Assembly: GCA_900466875.1 (NCBI GenBank)
Contig: UBNQ01000023.1
Coordinates: forward strand, 62,001-126,000
Reading direction: 5' to 3'
DNA from: Hyphomicrobiales bacterium
GTDB taxonomy: Bacteria > Pseudomonadota > Alphaproteobacteria > Rhizobiales > Rhizobiaceae
DNA: 64,000 bases
Within the stretch, counting starts at the first letter, position 1. Each line of letters opens with the position of its first letter. The notes under the pieces were generated by a model that was given only the letters and a program-made list of their open reading frames with translations, had not been told where the DNA came from and did not search any database. Shown piece by piece: positions 50,744 through 60,352 of the stretch. Made by a program: the position numbers and the translations under genes.

Positions 50744-52687
50744 ATGCTCAAGAACCTGAAAATCAAGACCAAATTTCTGATGGCAATTGCCATCCTGAAC
50801 CTTATTTCGCTGGCAGGTTTGGTGTTCGCTGTTGAACGCTTCTATACAGCCAACAATACCTATTTCAGCTTCCTCCAGAACGAGAGCAACGCCGCGACCT
50901 TCGGTCCGCGCGGTGCTGCCGGCATGTGGACGGCGATTAACTGGCTCAATCGCACCGTCGATCAGGACCCGCAATCCGACAAGTTCACGGAGTTTGCAGC
51001 CCGTTTCAGCAATGAAATGACCGGTGCGCGTGCCCGTCTGGCGCAGATCCCCGCCATGGTGCCGAGCCGCACGGCCGCGATCAATGAGCTTCTCGCAGGT
51101 TTCGACGACGTCAAGACGGTCGGCGGTCAGATGATCACCGCCCATGCCACCGGTGACAAGGCCCAGTTTGATGCCATGTCCGCCCGCATGGAGCAGTTGA
51201 CCCTCGATCTGTCGGCCAAATCCGGGGCCAACAACGCCGCCATGACCGATCTCATCAAGAATGGCGCAGACGCGTTGTCCGCTGAGGTTACCTCAAACAT
51301 CATCTTTGCCGTTGTCGGCATGCTGGTCGGCAACTTCATCGCCATTGGCATTGCGCTGGTCATCGCCCAGAAAGGCATCACCACTCCGATGGCACGCCTG
51401 CGCGAACGGATGTCCTCGCTTGCTGATGGAGATACCCAAGCCGAAATTGACGGTCTCGACCGGAAGGATGAGATCGGCCGGATGGCGGAAGCCGTTGCCG
51501 TTTTCCGTGATAATGCTCTCGAACGTCAGCGTCTCGAACAGGAAGCGGAAGACAATCGTAGCCTGTCGGAAAAAGAACGTATCGAACGCGAAGCCACCAA
51601 GGCGCGAGAAGCCGCGGATGTCACCTTCGCCGTCGACAATCTGGCACAGGCGCTGAGCCAGCTGTCGGATGGCAATGTCTCCTACCGTATCGAGCAGCCG
51701 TTCACGACAGCGCTCGATGGCGTCCGCAACGACTTCAACGCCTCGGCTTCCAAGCTGCAGGGTGCGCTGGAGCAGGTTGCCGAAAACGCCCGCAGCATCG
51801 AAGCCGGATCGGCCGAAATCCGCTCGGCTGCCGACGATCTCGCCAAGCGCACCGAACAGCAGGCCGCTTCCGTCGAGGAAACCGCCGCAGCCCTGGAAGA
51901 GATCACTACGACGGTGAAGGATGCCGCCCGTCGCGCGACCGAAGCCGGCTCTCTGGTTACCCGCACCCGTCAGGGCGCGGAAAAGTCCGGTGAGGTTGTC
52001 CACAACGCCGTCAAGGCGATGGAAGCCATCGAAAAGTCCTCGGGCGAGATCGGCAACATTATCGGCGTCATCGACGATATCGCCTTCCAGACGAACCTCT
52101 TGGCTTTGAATGCCGGTGTCGAGGCCGCACGTGCCGGTGAAGCCGGCAAGGGTTTTGCCGTCGTCGCCCAGGAAGTCCGCGAACTGGCCCAGCGGTCGGC
52201 AAATGCCGCCAAGGAGATCAAGACGCTGATCACCGCTTCCAACCATCAGGTGCAGAACGGCGTGCATCTTGTCGGCGAGACCGGCAAGGCACTGGAAACG
52301 ATCGTCGGTGAAGTGCAGGAGATCAACCGGCACGTCACCGCCATCGTTGAAAGCGCGCAGGAACAGTCATCGGGCCTGCAGCAGATCAACACCGCGGTCA
52401 ACACGATGGACCAGGACACGCAGAAGAACGCCGCCATGGTGGAAGAGCAGACGGCGGCAAGCCATGGTCTTGCCCGTGATGTCGCTTCCCTCAACGCCCT
52501 GCTTGGTCAGTTCAAGCTGGCAGGCGTAACCGTGGAGCGCTCGCTGACCCAGCCTCAGAAACCGCTGCGCACCGCCCAGGCGGATGAAGCTCCCGCTGTC
52601 TCGCCGGCGCGCGCGCTTGGCCGCAGGTTGGCCGGTGCCTTCTCCGGCAATGCAGCGGTCAAGAACGACAACTGGGAAGAGTTCTGA
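50744..52687 (+). CDS. Methyl-accepting chemotaxis protein (second of tandem pair)
   Basis: A 647-residue chemoreceptor, paralogue of the preceding gene. ATG 50744, with GGAGG ten bases upstream, gives the same [18 protein letters not shown] start; an upstream in-frame ATG (50726) lacks that site. TM1, sensor, TM2, HAMP, second HAMP-like segment and MA domain follow in the same order, and the MA half is almost identical in sequence to the first receptor, while the sensor has diverged. The C-terminus ends DNWEEF, a docking pentapeptide closer to the classical NWETF. The tandem copy with diverged sensor suggests different ligands on a common output. Confidence 0.94.
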   Translation: MLKNLKIKTKFLMAIAILNLISLAGLVFAVERFYTANNTYFSFLQNESNAATFGPRGAAGMWTAINWLNRTVDQDPQSDKFTEFAARFSNEMTGARARLAQIPAMVPSRTAAINELLAGFDDVKTVGGQMITAHATGDKAQFDAMSARMEQLTLDLSAKSGANNAAMTDLIKNGADALSAEVTSNIIFAVVGMLVGNFIAIGIALVIAQKGITTPMARLRERMSSLADGDTQAEIDGLDRKDEIGRMAEAVAVFRDNALERQRLEQEAEDNRSLSEKERIEREATKAREAADVTFAVDNLAQALSQLSDGNVSYRIEQPFTTALDGVRNDFNASASKLQGALEQVAENARSIEAGSAEIRSAADDLAKRTEQQAASVEETAAALEEITTTVKDAARRATEAGSLVTRTRQGAEKSGEVVHNAVKAMEAIEKSSGEIGNIIGVIDDIAFQTNLLALNAGVEAARAGEAGKGFAVVAQEVRELAQRSANAAKEIKTLITASNHQVQNGVHLVGETGKALETIVGEVQEINRHVTAIVESAQEQSSGLQQINTAVNTMDQDTQKNAAMVEEQTAASHGLARDVASLNALLGQFKLAGVTVERSLTQPQKPLRTAQADEAPAVSPARALGRRLAGAFSGNAAVKNDNWEEF

Positions 52688-52743
52688 TCCCGGATTGAGA
52701 TGCGGCAGGGAGTAATCACCCTTGCCTGCGACGATATGTCCAG

Positions 52744-52778
52744 CCGCGGAGGCTCGCCGGCCTCCGCGGTTCTTTTTT
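52744..52778 (+). terminator. Rho-independent terminator of the second chemoreceptor gene
   Basis: CCGCGGAGGC (52744-52753) pairs with GCCTCCGCGG (52760-52769) in a perfect 10-bp stem, followed by TTCTTTTTTG. Confidence 0.93.
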
Positions 52779-52952
52779 GAGCATCATCGCCAAATCGTGC
52801 CCATTTCTACCGGCCATGTCACCAATTTGACGGCAATCAATGTCGCTGCCATGCGTTGGGAGCAGGTCTGTATCGCTATGCTGGCGTTGGTAAAACAGAT
52901 CGCGAGATCGTATTTTAGCAGTAGCAAAGTAACTGGAACGAAAGACAAGACC

Positions 52953-53108
52953 ATGTTTGACACCGTACGCAAGTTTGCACGCGCTCTCCGCGTTCCTTCG
53001 CATCAGGATCGCGAAATGGCATACCTCAACGAATCCCGCGACCGTATCGACCTCGAATACCGCATGCGCCAGGTCGATCGTGGCCTGTTCCGCAGGTCTG
53101 GTTTCTAA
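52953..53108 (+). CDS. DUF3563-family miniprotein
   Basis: A 51-residue basic protein starting MFDTVRKFARALRVPSHQDREM and ending DRGLFRRSGF. The family is well represented in Rhizobiales and is of unknown function; it has no signal or membrane segment. ATG 52953 is preceded by AAGA-rich sequence, not a strong ribosome site. It has an uninterrupted frame upstream (from 52722) that is not conserved. It is likely cytosolic. Its position downstream of a chemoreceptor is probably incidental, because a terminator separates them. Confidence 0.8.
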   Translation: MFDTVRKFARALRVPSHQDREMAYLNESRDRIDLEYRMRQVDRGLFRRSGF

Positions 53109-53344
53109 ACGCTGGCCTTTTCTGCACATGCACGAAGTGCCATCGGTGACTTGCCTTTGGCACTCGGGACGGTGAGGGGAGAATGCCTCGCCGGGGATCA
53201 GGCTCTCGATTTGCGTGTTGGTAACCGCCGGCCATCGATGATCATCCCGAAAATCGACACGATTATTGGCTTTCGCTATAGTATCGTTTGATAATGTAGC
53301 CAGTGAGGCCGGCCCTGTCCGGATCGATTGGACAGGTTGACCAG

Positions 53345-53920
53345 ATGCCGTTTCGCCGCCGTACTCCTCTTTCATTGCGTCAGAGGCTTTTTGGGATGCT
53401 TGTCCCGAAGAGAGGTTTTCGCCGTGTGCTCGGCTATTATCGTCTCAAGGTCATGCGGATCGGTGGTTCGCCCCATGCGGTTGCAGCCGGCGTTGCCGTC
53501 GGCGTACTGAGCGCCTGGACACCCTTTCTTGGTTTCCACGTCCTTTTCGCCATCCCGATTGCCTGGCTTTTCGGCGGCAGCATGATTGCTGCGGCCATCG
53601 GCACCACATTCGCAAATCCGCTGACCTGTCCGATCATCTGGCCGCTCACCTGGGAAGTCGGCCGGTTCATGCTCGGCGCGGAACCGTCTTCGCGCCACAT
53701 CGATCTCGAGGCACTGTTCGCCAATCTCGATATTTCGCAGCTCTGGCGTCCGGTACTGGAGCCCATGCTGGTCGGCGCGCTGCCGCTCGGCATGCTCTGC
53801 GCGCTTTTCTTCTACGCCGTTACCTATCTTGCCGTGCGCAGTTTCCGCAATCGTCGCGTCAGCCGCTTGACGGAAAGGGCAAGAGTGCTCAAGTCAGCCG
53901 AAAACGGTTCAGCAGTTTAG
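53345..53920 (+). CDS. DUF2062-family membrane protein
   Basis: A 191-residue protein with three or four predicted helices and the DUF2062 core: [66 protein letters not shown]. Basic N-terminus [14 protein letters not shown] chose ATG 53345, as an upstream ATG at 53303 adds 14 unrelated residues. In rhizobial genomes this gene is commonly just upstream of acpS, as here (17 bases between stop and start). It may be co-transcribed with acpS, lepB, rnc and era. Function unknown; some relatives are fused to glycosyltransferases. Confidence 0.85.
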   Translation: MPFRRRTPLSLRQRLFGMLVPKRGFRRVLGYYRLKVMRIGGSPHAVAAGVAVGVLSAWTPFLGFHVLFAIPIAWLFGGSMIAAAIGTTFANPLTCPIIWPLTWEVGRFMLGAEPSSRHIDLEALFANLDISQLWRPVLEPMLVGALPLGMLCALFFYAVTYLAVRSFRNRRVSRLTERARVLKSAENGSAV

Positions 53921-53937
53921 GCGACAGGATTGGCTTG

Positions 53938-54342
53938 ATGATTATCGGCATGGGGAGCGACCTCATAGACATAAGGCGCGTAGAAAAATCCATCGAACGG
54001 TTCGGCGAGCGTTTCACCCATCGCTGTTTCACCGACATCGAGCGGGCCAAGTCTGAACGCCGCAAGAACCGTGCGGAATCCTATGCAAAGCGTTTCGCCG
54101 CCAAGGAGGCCTGTTCCAAGGCGCTTGGCACGGGTCTGGCCAATGGTGTGTTCTGGAAGGACATGGGCGTCGTCAACCTGCCGGGCGGCAAACCGACCAT
54201 GGTTCTGACCGGCGGTGCCGGCGAACGGCTGGCGGAACTGATCCCGGCCGGCCACGAACCCGTCATCCACATCACCATCACCGACGAATATCCGTATGCA
54301 CAGGCCTTCGTCATCATCGAGGCGCGTCCGTTATCCACCTGA
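53938..54342 (+). CDS. acpS: Holo-[acyl-carrier-protein] synthase
   Basis: Transfers 4'-phosphopantetheine from CoA to acyl carrier protein, activating it for fatty-acid synthesis. The 134-residue product has [26 protein letters not shown] at the N-terminus with the metal-binding Asp (GSDLIDI), then the catalytic-helix motif [17 protein letters not shown]. Length is as expected for the trimeric AcpS. ATG 53938 is used; a TTG codon just before it would add one residue. It is the second gene in the DUF2062-acpS-lepB-rnc-era series. Confidence 0.96.
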   Translation: MIIGMGSDLIDIRRVEKSIERFGERFTHRCFTDIERAKSERRKNRAESYAKRFAAKEACSKALGTGLANGVFWKDMGVVNLPGGKPTMVLTGGAGERLAELIPAGHEPVIHITITDEYPYAQAFVIIEARPLST

Positions 54343-54455
54343 TGGCGATGCAGCACACCTTCGATGAAGGATATGTAATCTCACCACCATTGCCGCGGCA
54401 TGGCTAAGCGTTTAGACAGTTCAGCCACTCGCCCCGAGATAGAAAGATTTTTGAC

Positions 54456-55205
54456 GTGTCCGATAAAGCCGAGACGAAGCAGCCGAATGCCCTTTGGGAA
54501 AACATCAAGGTCATTATCCAGGCCCTGCTGCTTGCCATGGTCATCCGTACGGTTCTGTTCCAGCCCTTCACCATCCCGTCCGGCTCGATGATGCCGACTT
54601 TGCTCGTCGGTGACTACATCTTCGTCAACAAGTTCGCCTACGGTTATTCGAAATATTCGCTGCCCTTCTCGCCGGATCTTTTCGATGGTCGCGTTCTGCA
54701 ATTCAGCGAGCCCAAGCGCGGCGACGTCATCGTCTTCCGCCTGCCGCAGCAGCCGGAAATCGACTACATCAAGCGTCTGATCGGCCTGCCGGGCGACAAG
54801 GTCCAGATGCGCGAAGGCATCCTCTATATCAACGGCCAGGCCGTGCCCAAGCAGGCTGACGGCAGCTTCACCTCGGATTATCGTCTTGATCCCGGCGCCA
54901 ACGTTCCGATTTTCCGCGAGACGCTCGACACCGGCAAGACCTTCGACACGCTCGACCAGATCCCCAATTCGCGCGGCGACAACACCCCTGAATTCATCGT
55001 TCCGGAAGGCCATTACTTCTTCATGGGCGACAACCGCGACAACTCGCTCGACAGCCGTTTCGACGTCGGTTTCGTTCCGGCCGAAAACCTGGTCGGCCGC
55101 GCCAGCGTCATCTTCTTCTCGCTCGGCAATGACACCTCGTTCCGCGAAATCTGGAAATGGCCGTCCAACATGCGCTGGGATCGTCTGTTCAAGGGCGTCA
55201 ACTGA
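54456..55205 (+). CDS. lepB: Signal peptidase I
   Basis: Membrane-bound protease that removes Sec signal peptides. The 249-residue product has one N-terminal anchor helix (about 15-35), catalytic Ser44 in PSGSMMPTL, catalytic Lys106 in YIKRLIGLPGD, and GDNRDNSLDSR near 195. The start is GTG at 54456. Its stop codon overlaps the start of rnc by one base (TGATG), so the two are translationally coupled. The acpS-lepB-rnc-era order is typical of alphaproteobacteria. It should process the many exported proteins predicted elsewhere in the window. Confidence 0.96.
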   Translation: MSDKAETKQPNALWENIKVIIQALLLAMVIRTVLFQPFTIPSGSMMPTLLVGDYIFVNKFAYGYSKYSLPFSPDLFDGRVLQFSEPKRGDVIVFRLPQQPEIDYIKRLIGLPGDKVQMREGILYINGQAVPKQADGSFTSDYRLDPGANVPIFRETLDTGKTFDTLDQIPNSRGDNTPEFIVPEGHYFFMGDNRDNSLDSRFDVGFVPAENLVGRASVIFFSLGNDTSFREIWKWPSNMRWDRLFKGVN

Positions 55206-55915
55206 TGAAGATGAAACCTTTGTCGGCGGAAGAAAGAGGCCAGCTGGAAACGGCGATCGGTCATGCCTTCGCCGACAAGCAGTGGCTTGACCGGGCGCTG
55301 ACCCATGCCAGCACCGGTACCGCCAAGAATGCCAATTACGAGCGTCTGGAGTTTCTGGGCGACCGCGTGCTCGGCCTGTGTGTCGCCGAACTTCTGTTCA
55401 CCACCTTCCGCGCTGCGGAAGAGGGGGAACTCTCGGTGCGCCTCAATCAGCTGGTCAGTGCCGAAAGCTGCGCCATCGTCGCCGATGAGCTGGAACTGCA
55501 CCGTTTCATCCGCACCGGCGCCGACGTGAAGAAGCTGACCGGCAAGCGCATGCTCAATGTTCGTGCCGACGTGGTGGAAAGCCTGATCGCCGCGCTCTAT
55601 CTTGATGGTGGGCTGGATGTTGCCCGCGCCTTCATCCTGCGTTACTGGCAGGACCGGGCGGAGAAGCCGGATGCAGCAAGGCGTGACGCCAAGACCGAGC
55701 TGCAGGAATGGGCGCATGCCAAATTCGGCACGACGCCGGCCTACAGGGTGGACGACCGCGCCGGACCGGATCATGATCCGCGTTTCACGGTGACGGTGGA
55801 AATCAAGGGCGTCGCGCCCGAAACCGGTACGGACCGGTCGAAACGGGCAGCCGAACAGGTTGCCGCAACGAAGCTCCTCGAACGCGAGGGCATCTGGCCG
55901 AAGAGCCAGGATTGA
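55205..55915 (+). CDS. rnc: Ribonuclease III
   Basis: Double-strand-specific endoribonuclease that processes rRNA and regulatory RNA. The 236-residue product has the catalytic motif NYERLEFLGDRVL at 44-56 (catalytic Asp53) and the later VRADVVESLIAALYLDGG (about 120-138) with catalytic Glu, then a C-terminal double-stranded RNA-binding domain (about 160-232). ATG 55205 overlaps the lepB stop codon. era follows 11 bases after its stop, so lepB, rnc and era form one unit. Confidence 0.97.
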   Translation: MKMKPLSAEERGQLETAIGHAFADKQWLDRALTHASTGTAKNANYERLEFLGDRVLGLCVAELLFTTFRAAEEGELSVRLNQLVSAESCAIVADELELHRFIRTGADVKKLTGKRMLNVRADVVESLIAALYLDGGLDVARAFILRYWQDRAEKPDAARRDAKTELQEWAHAKFGTTPAYRVDDRAGPDHDPRFTVTVEIKGVAPETGTDRSKRAAEQVAATKLLEREGIWPKSQD

Positions 55916-55925
55916 TTGGACCGAT

Positions 55926-56870
55926 ATGACCGAAGACCACAACATCGCCGGCGAAGAAAATGAAGCCTCTGCCGGCCCGACGCATTCCGGCTTTGTCGCC
56001 CTGATCGGCGCCACCAATGCCGGCAAGTCGACGCTGGTGAACCGGCTTGTCGGCGCCAAGGTCTCGATCGTCAGCCACAAGGTGCAGACGACGCGCGCCA
56101 TCGTGCGCGGCATCGCCATTCATAACAACGCCCAGATTGTCTTCATGGACACGCCCGGCATCTTCAAGCCGCGCCGCAGGCTCGACCGCGCCATGGTCAC
56201 GACTGCCTGGGGCGGCGCCAAGGATGCGGATGTCATCGCGCTTCTGATCGACAGCGAACGCGGCATCCGCGGCGATGCTGAAACCATTCTGGAAGGCCTC
56301 AAGGAGGTCCGCCAGCGCAAGATCCTGCTTTTGAACAAGATCGACCAGGTCAAGCGCGAGGACCTTCTGGCGCTCGCTGCAGCCGCCAACGAAAAGGTCG
56401 AGTTCGAAAGCACCTTCATGATTTCGGCCACGACCGGCTCCGGTTGCGACGACTTGATGGATTTTTTCGCCACGACCCTGCCGGAAGGTCCCTGGTATTA
56501 TCCGGAGGACCAGATCTCGGACTTGCCGATGCGCCAGCTCGCAGCCGAGATCACCCGCGAAAAGCTCTTCCTGCGCCTGCATCAGGAACTGCCCTACGCC
56601 TCTCACGTCGAGACGGAAAAGTGGGAAGAGCGCAAGGACGGTTCGGTTCGCATCGAACAGGTCATCTATGTCGAGCGCGAAAGCCAGAAGAAGATCGCAC
56701 TCGGCAAGAATGGGGAGGCGATCAAGGCGATTTCCACCGCATCCCGCAAGGAACTGTCCGAAATTCTCGAACAGCCGGTGCACCTCTTCCTGTTCGTCAA
56801 GGTCCGCGAAAACTGGGGCGACGATCCGGAACGCTTCCGCGAAATGGGGCTGGAATTTCCCAGAGGCTGA
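55926..56870 (+). CDS. era: GTPase Era
   Basis: Essential GTPase that binds 16S rRNA and helps 30S assembly. The 314-residue product has G1 GATNAGKST (28-36), G3 DTPG in MDTPGIF, G4 NKID, and a C-terminal KH domain (about 220-314) with the sequence IEQVIYVERESQKKIALGKNGEAIKAI. ATG 55926 is chosen; the longer frame from 55860 is not conserved. It is the last gene of the acpS-era unit before a PAS protein gene. Confidence 0.97.
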   Translation: MTEDHNIAGEENEASAGPTHSGFVALIGATNAGKSTLVNRLVGAKVSIVSHKVQTTRAIVRGIAIHNNAQIVFMDTPGIFKPRRRLDRAMVTTAWGGAKDADVIALLIDSERGIRGDAETILEGLKEVRQRKILLLNKIDQVKREDLLALAAAANEKVEFESTFMISATTGSGCDDLMDFFATTLPEGPWYYPEDQISDLPMRQLAAEITREKLFLRLHQELPYASHVETEKWEERKDGSVRIEQVIYVERESQKKIALGKNGEAIKAISTASRKELSEILEQPVHLFLFVKVRENWGDDPERFREMGLEFPRG

Positions 56871-57066
56871 TCGGCTTCAGGCTTGAGCTTGTTCATCGCA
56901 CCCTTGATTTCCATAGCCGGCGCCCAATCTGCATGGAAACGGTCCACAGCAAAACGTGATATATTGTAGATATATGCACAACTATGCGCGGTGAACTTGA
57001 CACGACGCAACTGTGGAACTTTGATCTGATTTGCCACCATGCTGATTCAGGCTGCTGGCAAAAGGG

Positions 57067-57615
57067 ATGGAAAAAAGTGCCACAAGGATTGCAAGCCGCA
57101 TGGCCACCAGCAAATACATGGGACGAGACAAAGGCGTGGATCTGAAGGACGCAGTTGGGTTCTTCAGCTGGGATCTCAACGAGAACAAGGTCTTCGCCGA
57201 CAGTGTTTTCGCCTATATCTATGGGATCCCCCCACATGAACTGGAGATCGGAGCTCCGATCGAGCAGGTCATCAAGTATGTCGCGGAGGACGACATGCAC
57301 CGTGTGGCCAAGGCATTGCACGAGACGATCGTCTCCGGCAAACCATGTTACCAGACGTATAGTATCCGTCATCCGACCGGAAAAAGCATCGTCGTGACAG
57401 GGCAGGGCCGCTGCCTGCGCAATGCCGAAGGAATGCCGTCTATCTATACCGGTCTTGTCACGGCAGAGGAAAACGGTGCTAAAGCGCCTGAAACGGATCC
57501 GTTGGCCTCACATTGCATCGAAGCGCTGAAACTTGCCAAGCGCCGCCGTCATGCTCTGGCCGAACGGTATCTGACATCCGCATTGGGAGCGCTCGGCCGC
57601 CGGGCCGACAACTGA
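57067..57615 (+). CDS. PAS-domain protein between era and recO
   Basis: A 182-residue cytosolic protein with one PAS-like domain (about 27-130): GFFSWDLNENKVFADSVFAYIYGIPPHELEIGAPIEQVIKYVAEDDMHRVAKALHETI, then a beta-strand region YQTYSIRHPTGKSIVVTGQGRCLRNAEG. The C-terminus is helical with many basic residues (KLAKRRRHALAERYL). There is no kinase or output domain, so it is a stand-alone sensor or partner of another protein. A start at 57100 is also possible. Upstream of it, GATATAT is repeated at 56957 and 56968. Family recognition is by the PAS core only. Confidence 0.82.
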   Translation: MEKSATRIASRMATSKYMGRDKGVDLKDAVGFFSWDLNENKVFADSVFAYIYGIPPHELEIGAPIEQVIKYVAEDDMHRVAKALHETIVSGKPCYQTYSIRHPTGKSIVVTGQGRCLRNAEGMPSIYTGLVTAEENGAKAPETDPLASHCIEALKLAKRRRHALAERYLTSALGALGRRADN

Positions 57616-57669
57616 TCACATCAAATCCAAGAGCGGCGACAGGCGATCGATCTGCCGCCGTTCTGGCCG

Positions 57670-58062
57670 TTATTTCTGTCGTGCCATCATCGCCTTGACT
57701 TCTTCGAAGCGGCGGCGATTTTCCGGCTCCTGTTCGCCCGGGCCGTAACAGGTCTTGGAAATGCAGAATCGAACAAGTCCGAAGGGTGGTGCCGCCTTGT
57801 CGAATTGGCAATCGATCTCGTTATTGTAATCGGTCGGCTTGGCATCCTCACGGGTCGAATAGGTCAGTCGCGCGCCGGGCGGGTCGAGTTCCGGGAAGGA
57901 TTGCACGATGCCGGTCTTGATCGACTGCACCAGCAGGAAATTCTTGGCGACGGAAACGCAAGCCTGTTCCAGCTGCGGTGACTGAGCCGCTGCCGGCGGT
58001 GCCTGAACAAGCCCGGCAAGGGCGGCGGATGCCGCAGCAGCCGCGAAAACGACGTGTCTCAT
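57670..58062 (-). CDS. Conserved exported protein of unknown function
   Basis: A 130-residue protein with a Sec signal peptide (MRHVVFAAAAASAALAGLVQAPPAAA, cleavage near AAA-Q) and a mature domain with four cysteines (QACVSV, IDCQFD, VRFCISK, TCYGPGE) and a Pro-rich middle. It is likely periplasmic and disulfide-bonded. Such proteins lie between era and recO in several rhizobia, but I do not recognise a named family. Convergent with the PAS gene. Confidence 0.8.
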   Translation of the reverse strand: MRHVVFAAAAASAALAGLVQAPPAAAQSPQLEQACVSVAKNFLLVQSIKTGIVQSFPELDPPGARLTYSTREDAKPTDYNNEIDCQFDKAAPPFGLVRFCISKTCYGPGEQEPENRRRFEEVKAMMARQK

Positions 58063-58240
58063 GGGAACTCCCTGACTGTGCTATTTATTGGCGGGAGAAT
58101 TCCGTTGCCTGGCAATTTGTTCCAGGGAAATGACAGCTGATCGCAGTTTCAGGTCGGCTGTTGCAAATTGGTGAAACCGATTCAATCTGAACGACTTATC
58201 AGGTAGAACTGAATCGGTTCGGAAAGGTCTTCAAGCATCG

Positions 58241-58996
58241 ATGCAGTGGCAGGACGAAGCGATCATCATCGGCGTCAAGCGGCATGGCGAAACCAGCGTC
58301 ATCGCCGAGCTGATGACGCGTGAGCGCGGCCGCCATCTGGGCCTCGTTCGCTCCGGCCGCTCGCGCTCCATGCAGCCGGTGCTGCAGCCGGGAAACCGCG
58401 TGGAGGCCGTCTGGCGCGCAAGGCTCGACGAGCATCTGGGGGAACTGAAGCTGGAGCCGGTTCGCCTGCGAGCCGCAAAGCTGATGGAGACAGCCACTGC
58501 CGTCTACGGCGTGCAGGCCATGGGCGCGCTGCTGCGCCTTCTGCCCGAACGCGATCCCCATCCACATCTCTTCGATGCGCTCGACGTCATTCTCGACACG
58601 ATGGACGATCCCGCCGATGCGGGCGAACTCTTCGTCCGCTTCGAGCTGGCGGTGCTCAACGACCTCGGTTACGGCCTCGATCTCACCGAATGTGCGGCAA
58701 CCGGCGTGCGGCAGAACCTCAAATATGTCTCGCCGAAAAGCGGCCGTGCCGTCTGTGGCGAAGCGGGGGCGCCCTATGCCGACCGGATGCTGTCGCTTCC
58801 CGCGTTTCTGGGTGAGGGGCCAAAACCCGCAGCCGACCGCGACAGCATGCTGGCAGCCTTCCGGTTGACCCAGTTCTTCCTTCATCGGCATGTTTATGAG
58901 CCGCGCGGCATCACTGCCGGCGACGCTCGTGAGGGCTTTGTGCAAGCGGCGCTGAAGGCGCTGTCCGCGCCTGACGCCGATCGTCAGGCCGGCTGA
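58241..58996 (+). CDS. recO: DNA repair protein RecO
   Basis: Mediator that loads RecA on SSB-coated DNA in the RecFOR pathway. The 251-residue product has the N-terminal OB fold ([42 protein letters not shown]) and the long helical domain (about 80-230); Cys residues of the zinc site are less clear than in Gram-positive proteins. GGAAAGG precedes the ATG. It is convergent with an MFS gene, with four bases between stop codons. The era-recO linkage is conserved in Rhizobiales; here two genes lie in between. Confidence 0.94.
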   Translation: MQWQDEAIIIGVKRHGETSVIAELMTRERGRHLGLVRSGRSRSMQPVLQPGNRVEAVWRARLDEHLGELKLEPVRLRAAKLMETATAVYGVQAMGALLRLLPERDPHPHLFDALDVILDTMDDPADAGELFVRFELAVLNDLGYGLDLTECAATGVRQNLKYVSPKSGRAVCGEAGAPYADRMLSLPAFLGEGPKPAADRDSMLAAFRLTQFFLHRHVYEPRGITAGDAREGFVQAALKALSAPDADRQAG

Positions 58997-58999
58997 AGC

Positions 59000-60238
59000 C
59001 TATTCTGCTGGCTGGCTGACCAGCAGCCGGTCGACAGGTTTTTCCTGGATCGGCCAGTGCACGATTGCCGCAAAGATGCCGAGCACCACACCGAACCACC
59101 AGACCATGTTGTAGGAGCCGAGCTGGTCGTAGAGGGTGCCACCCATCCACACGCCAAGGAATGAACCGACCTGGTGTGACAGGAACACGAACCCGCCCAG
59201 CAGGCCGAGATGCCGGGTGCCGAACATGATGGCGACCAGCCCGTTCGTCGGTGGAACGGTGGAGAGCCACAACAGTCCCATGGCGATGGCGAAGATGATG
59301 ACCGAAAGCGGCGTTTGCGGCAGAAGCAGGAAGGCCGTCACGGCCACCGAGCGCGCCAGATAGATATAGGCGAGGAAATAAGGCTTCGAGTATCGCTGCC
59401 CGATCACGCCGGCTGACAGCGAACCGATGATATTGAAGAAACCGATCAGCGCCATGGCGATCACCGCATACCGGGCATCGATGCCGATATCGCGTAAGTA
59501 GGCCGGAAAATGCGCGGTGATGAAGGCGACCTGGAACCCGCAGACGAAGAAGCCGCTGGTGAGCAGCAGGTATCCCTTGTGAGCAAAGGCTTCTCTCAGC
59601 GCTTCGCCTGCCGTCTGCTTGAAAGCGGCCTGGGATTGCGTTCCCGAGCTTGAATTGCCGCGCAGCGGAATGGCGAGCAGCGGGATGGCCAGCATCATTG
59701 CAGCCATGATCACCAGGCTGTCCGACCAGCCATAGGTGGAGATCAGCGCCTGACTGAGCGGCGCAAACAGGAACATGCCGGCGGAACCCGCAGCCGTCCC
59801 GATACCGAAGGCAAGGGACCGCTGCTCCGGCGTCACGTTGCGGGCAAAGGCGGAAAGGATCGTGCCAAAGGATCCTGCGCCGACAGCCAGGCCCACCATC
59901 ACGCCACCGGAGAGATGCAGGATGCTTTCCGAATGGGCTGTCGACATCAGCGCCAGTCCCGCAGCGTAGAGCAGTCCTGAGAAGGTCAGAACCCGGCCTG
60001 TGCCCCATTTGTCGGCGATTGCGCCGAAGATCGGCTGGCCCAGCCCCCAGGCGAGGTTCTGGATCGCCATGGCCAGCCCGAAGGTCGAGCGGTCCCAACC
60101 GGTATCGGCCAGCATCGGCAACTGGAAGAATCCCATGGCCGAACGCGGCCCGAAGGTCAAAAGCGCAACGAGCGCGCCGGCAGAAATGATCAGCCAGGGC
60201 ATCGGCGCTCGAAGCGAGGGGCGCGCGACATCAGACAT
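59000..60238 (-). CDS. MFS transporter
   Basis: A 412-residue major facilitator with twelve predicted helices. It has the internal loop GAIADKWGTGRVLTFSGLL (about 63-81) in MFS position, then a long hydrophilic loop between helices 6 and 7 (about 190-215) which is rich in Ser and Gln. The start M at 60238 is chosen because an upstream ATG (60253) adds five residues outside the family. Relatives are often annotated as oxalate/formate- or monocarboxylate-type or unknown-specificity transporters; I cannot assign a substrate. Confidence 0.85.
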   Translation of the reverse strand: MSDVARPSLRAPMPWLIISAGALVALLTFGPRSAMGFFQLPMLADTGWDRSTFGLAMAIQNLAWGLGQPIFGAIADKWGTGRVLTFSGLLYAAGLALMSTAHSESILHLSGGVMVGLAVGAGSFGTILSAFARNVTPEQRSLAFGIGTAAGSAGMFLFAPLSQALISTYGWSDSLVIMAAMMLAIPLLAIPLRGNSSSGTQSQAAFKQTAGEALREAFAHKGYLLLTSGFFVCGFQVAFITAHFPAYLRDIGIDARYAVIAMALIGFFNIIGSLSAGVIGQRYSKPYFLAYIYLARSVAVTAFLLLPQTPLSVIIFAIAMGLLWLSTVPPTNGLVAIMFGTRHLGLLGGFVFLSHQVGSFLGVWMGGTLYDQLGSYNMVWWFGVVLGIFAAIVHWPIQEKPVDRLLVSQPAE

Positions 60239-60352
60239 GGGTGTCCTCCACAAATCGGAAGACGTTCATATACCTTCATCACGCATCGGTGAAACGACTT
60301 TTGCGCAGGGCATTCATCAGCTGAATTGATGAAGGCCAAGCCTTGATAAGAC

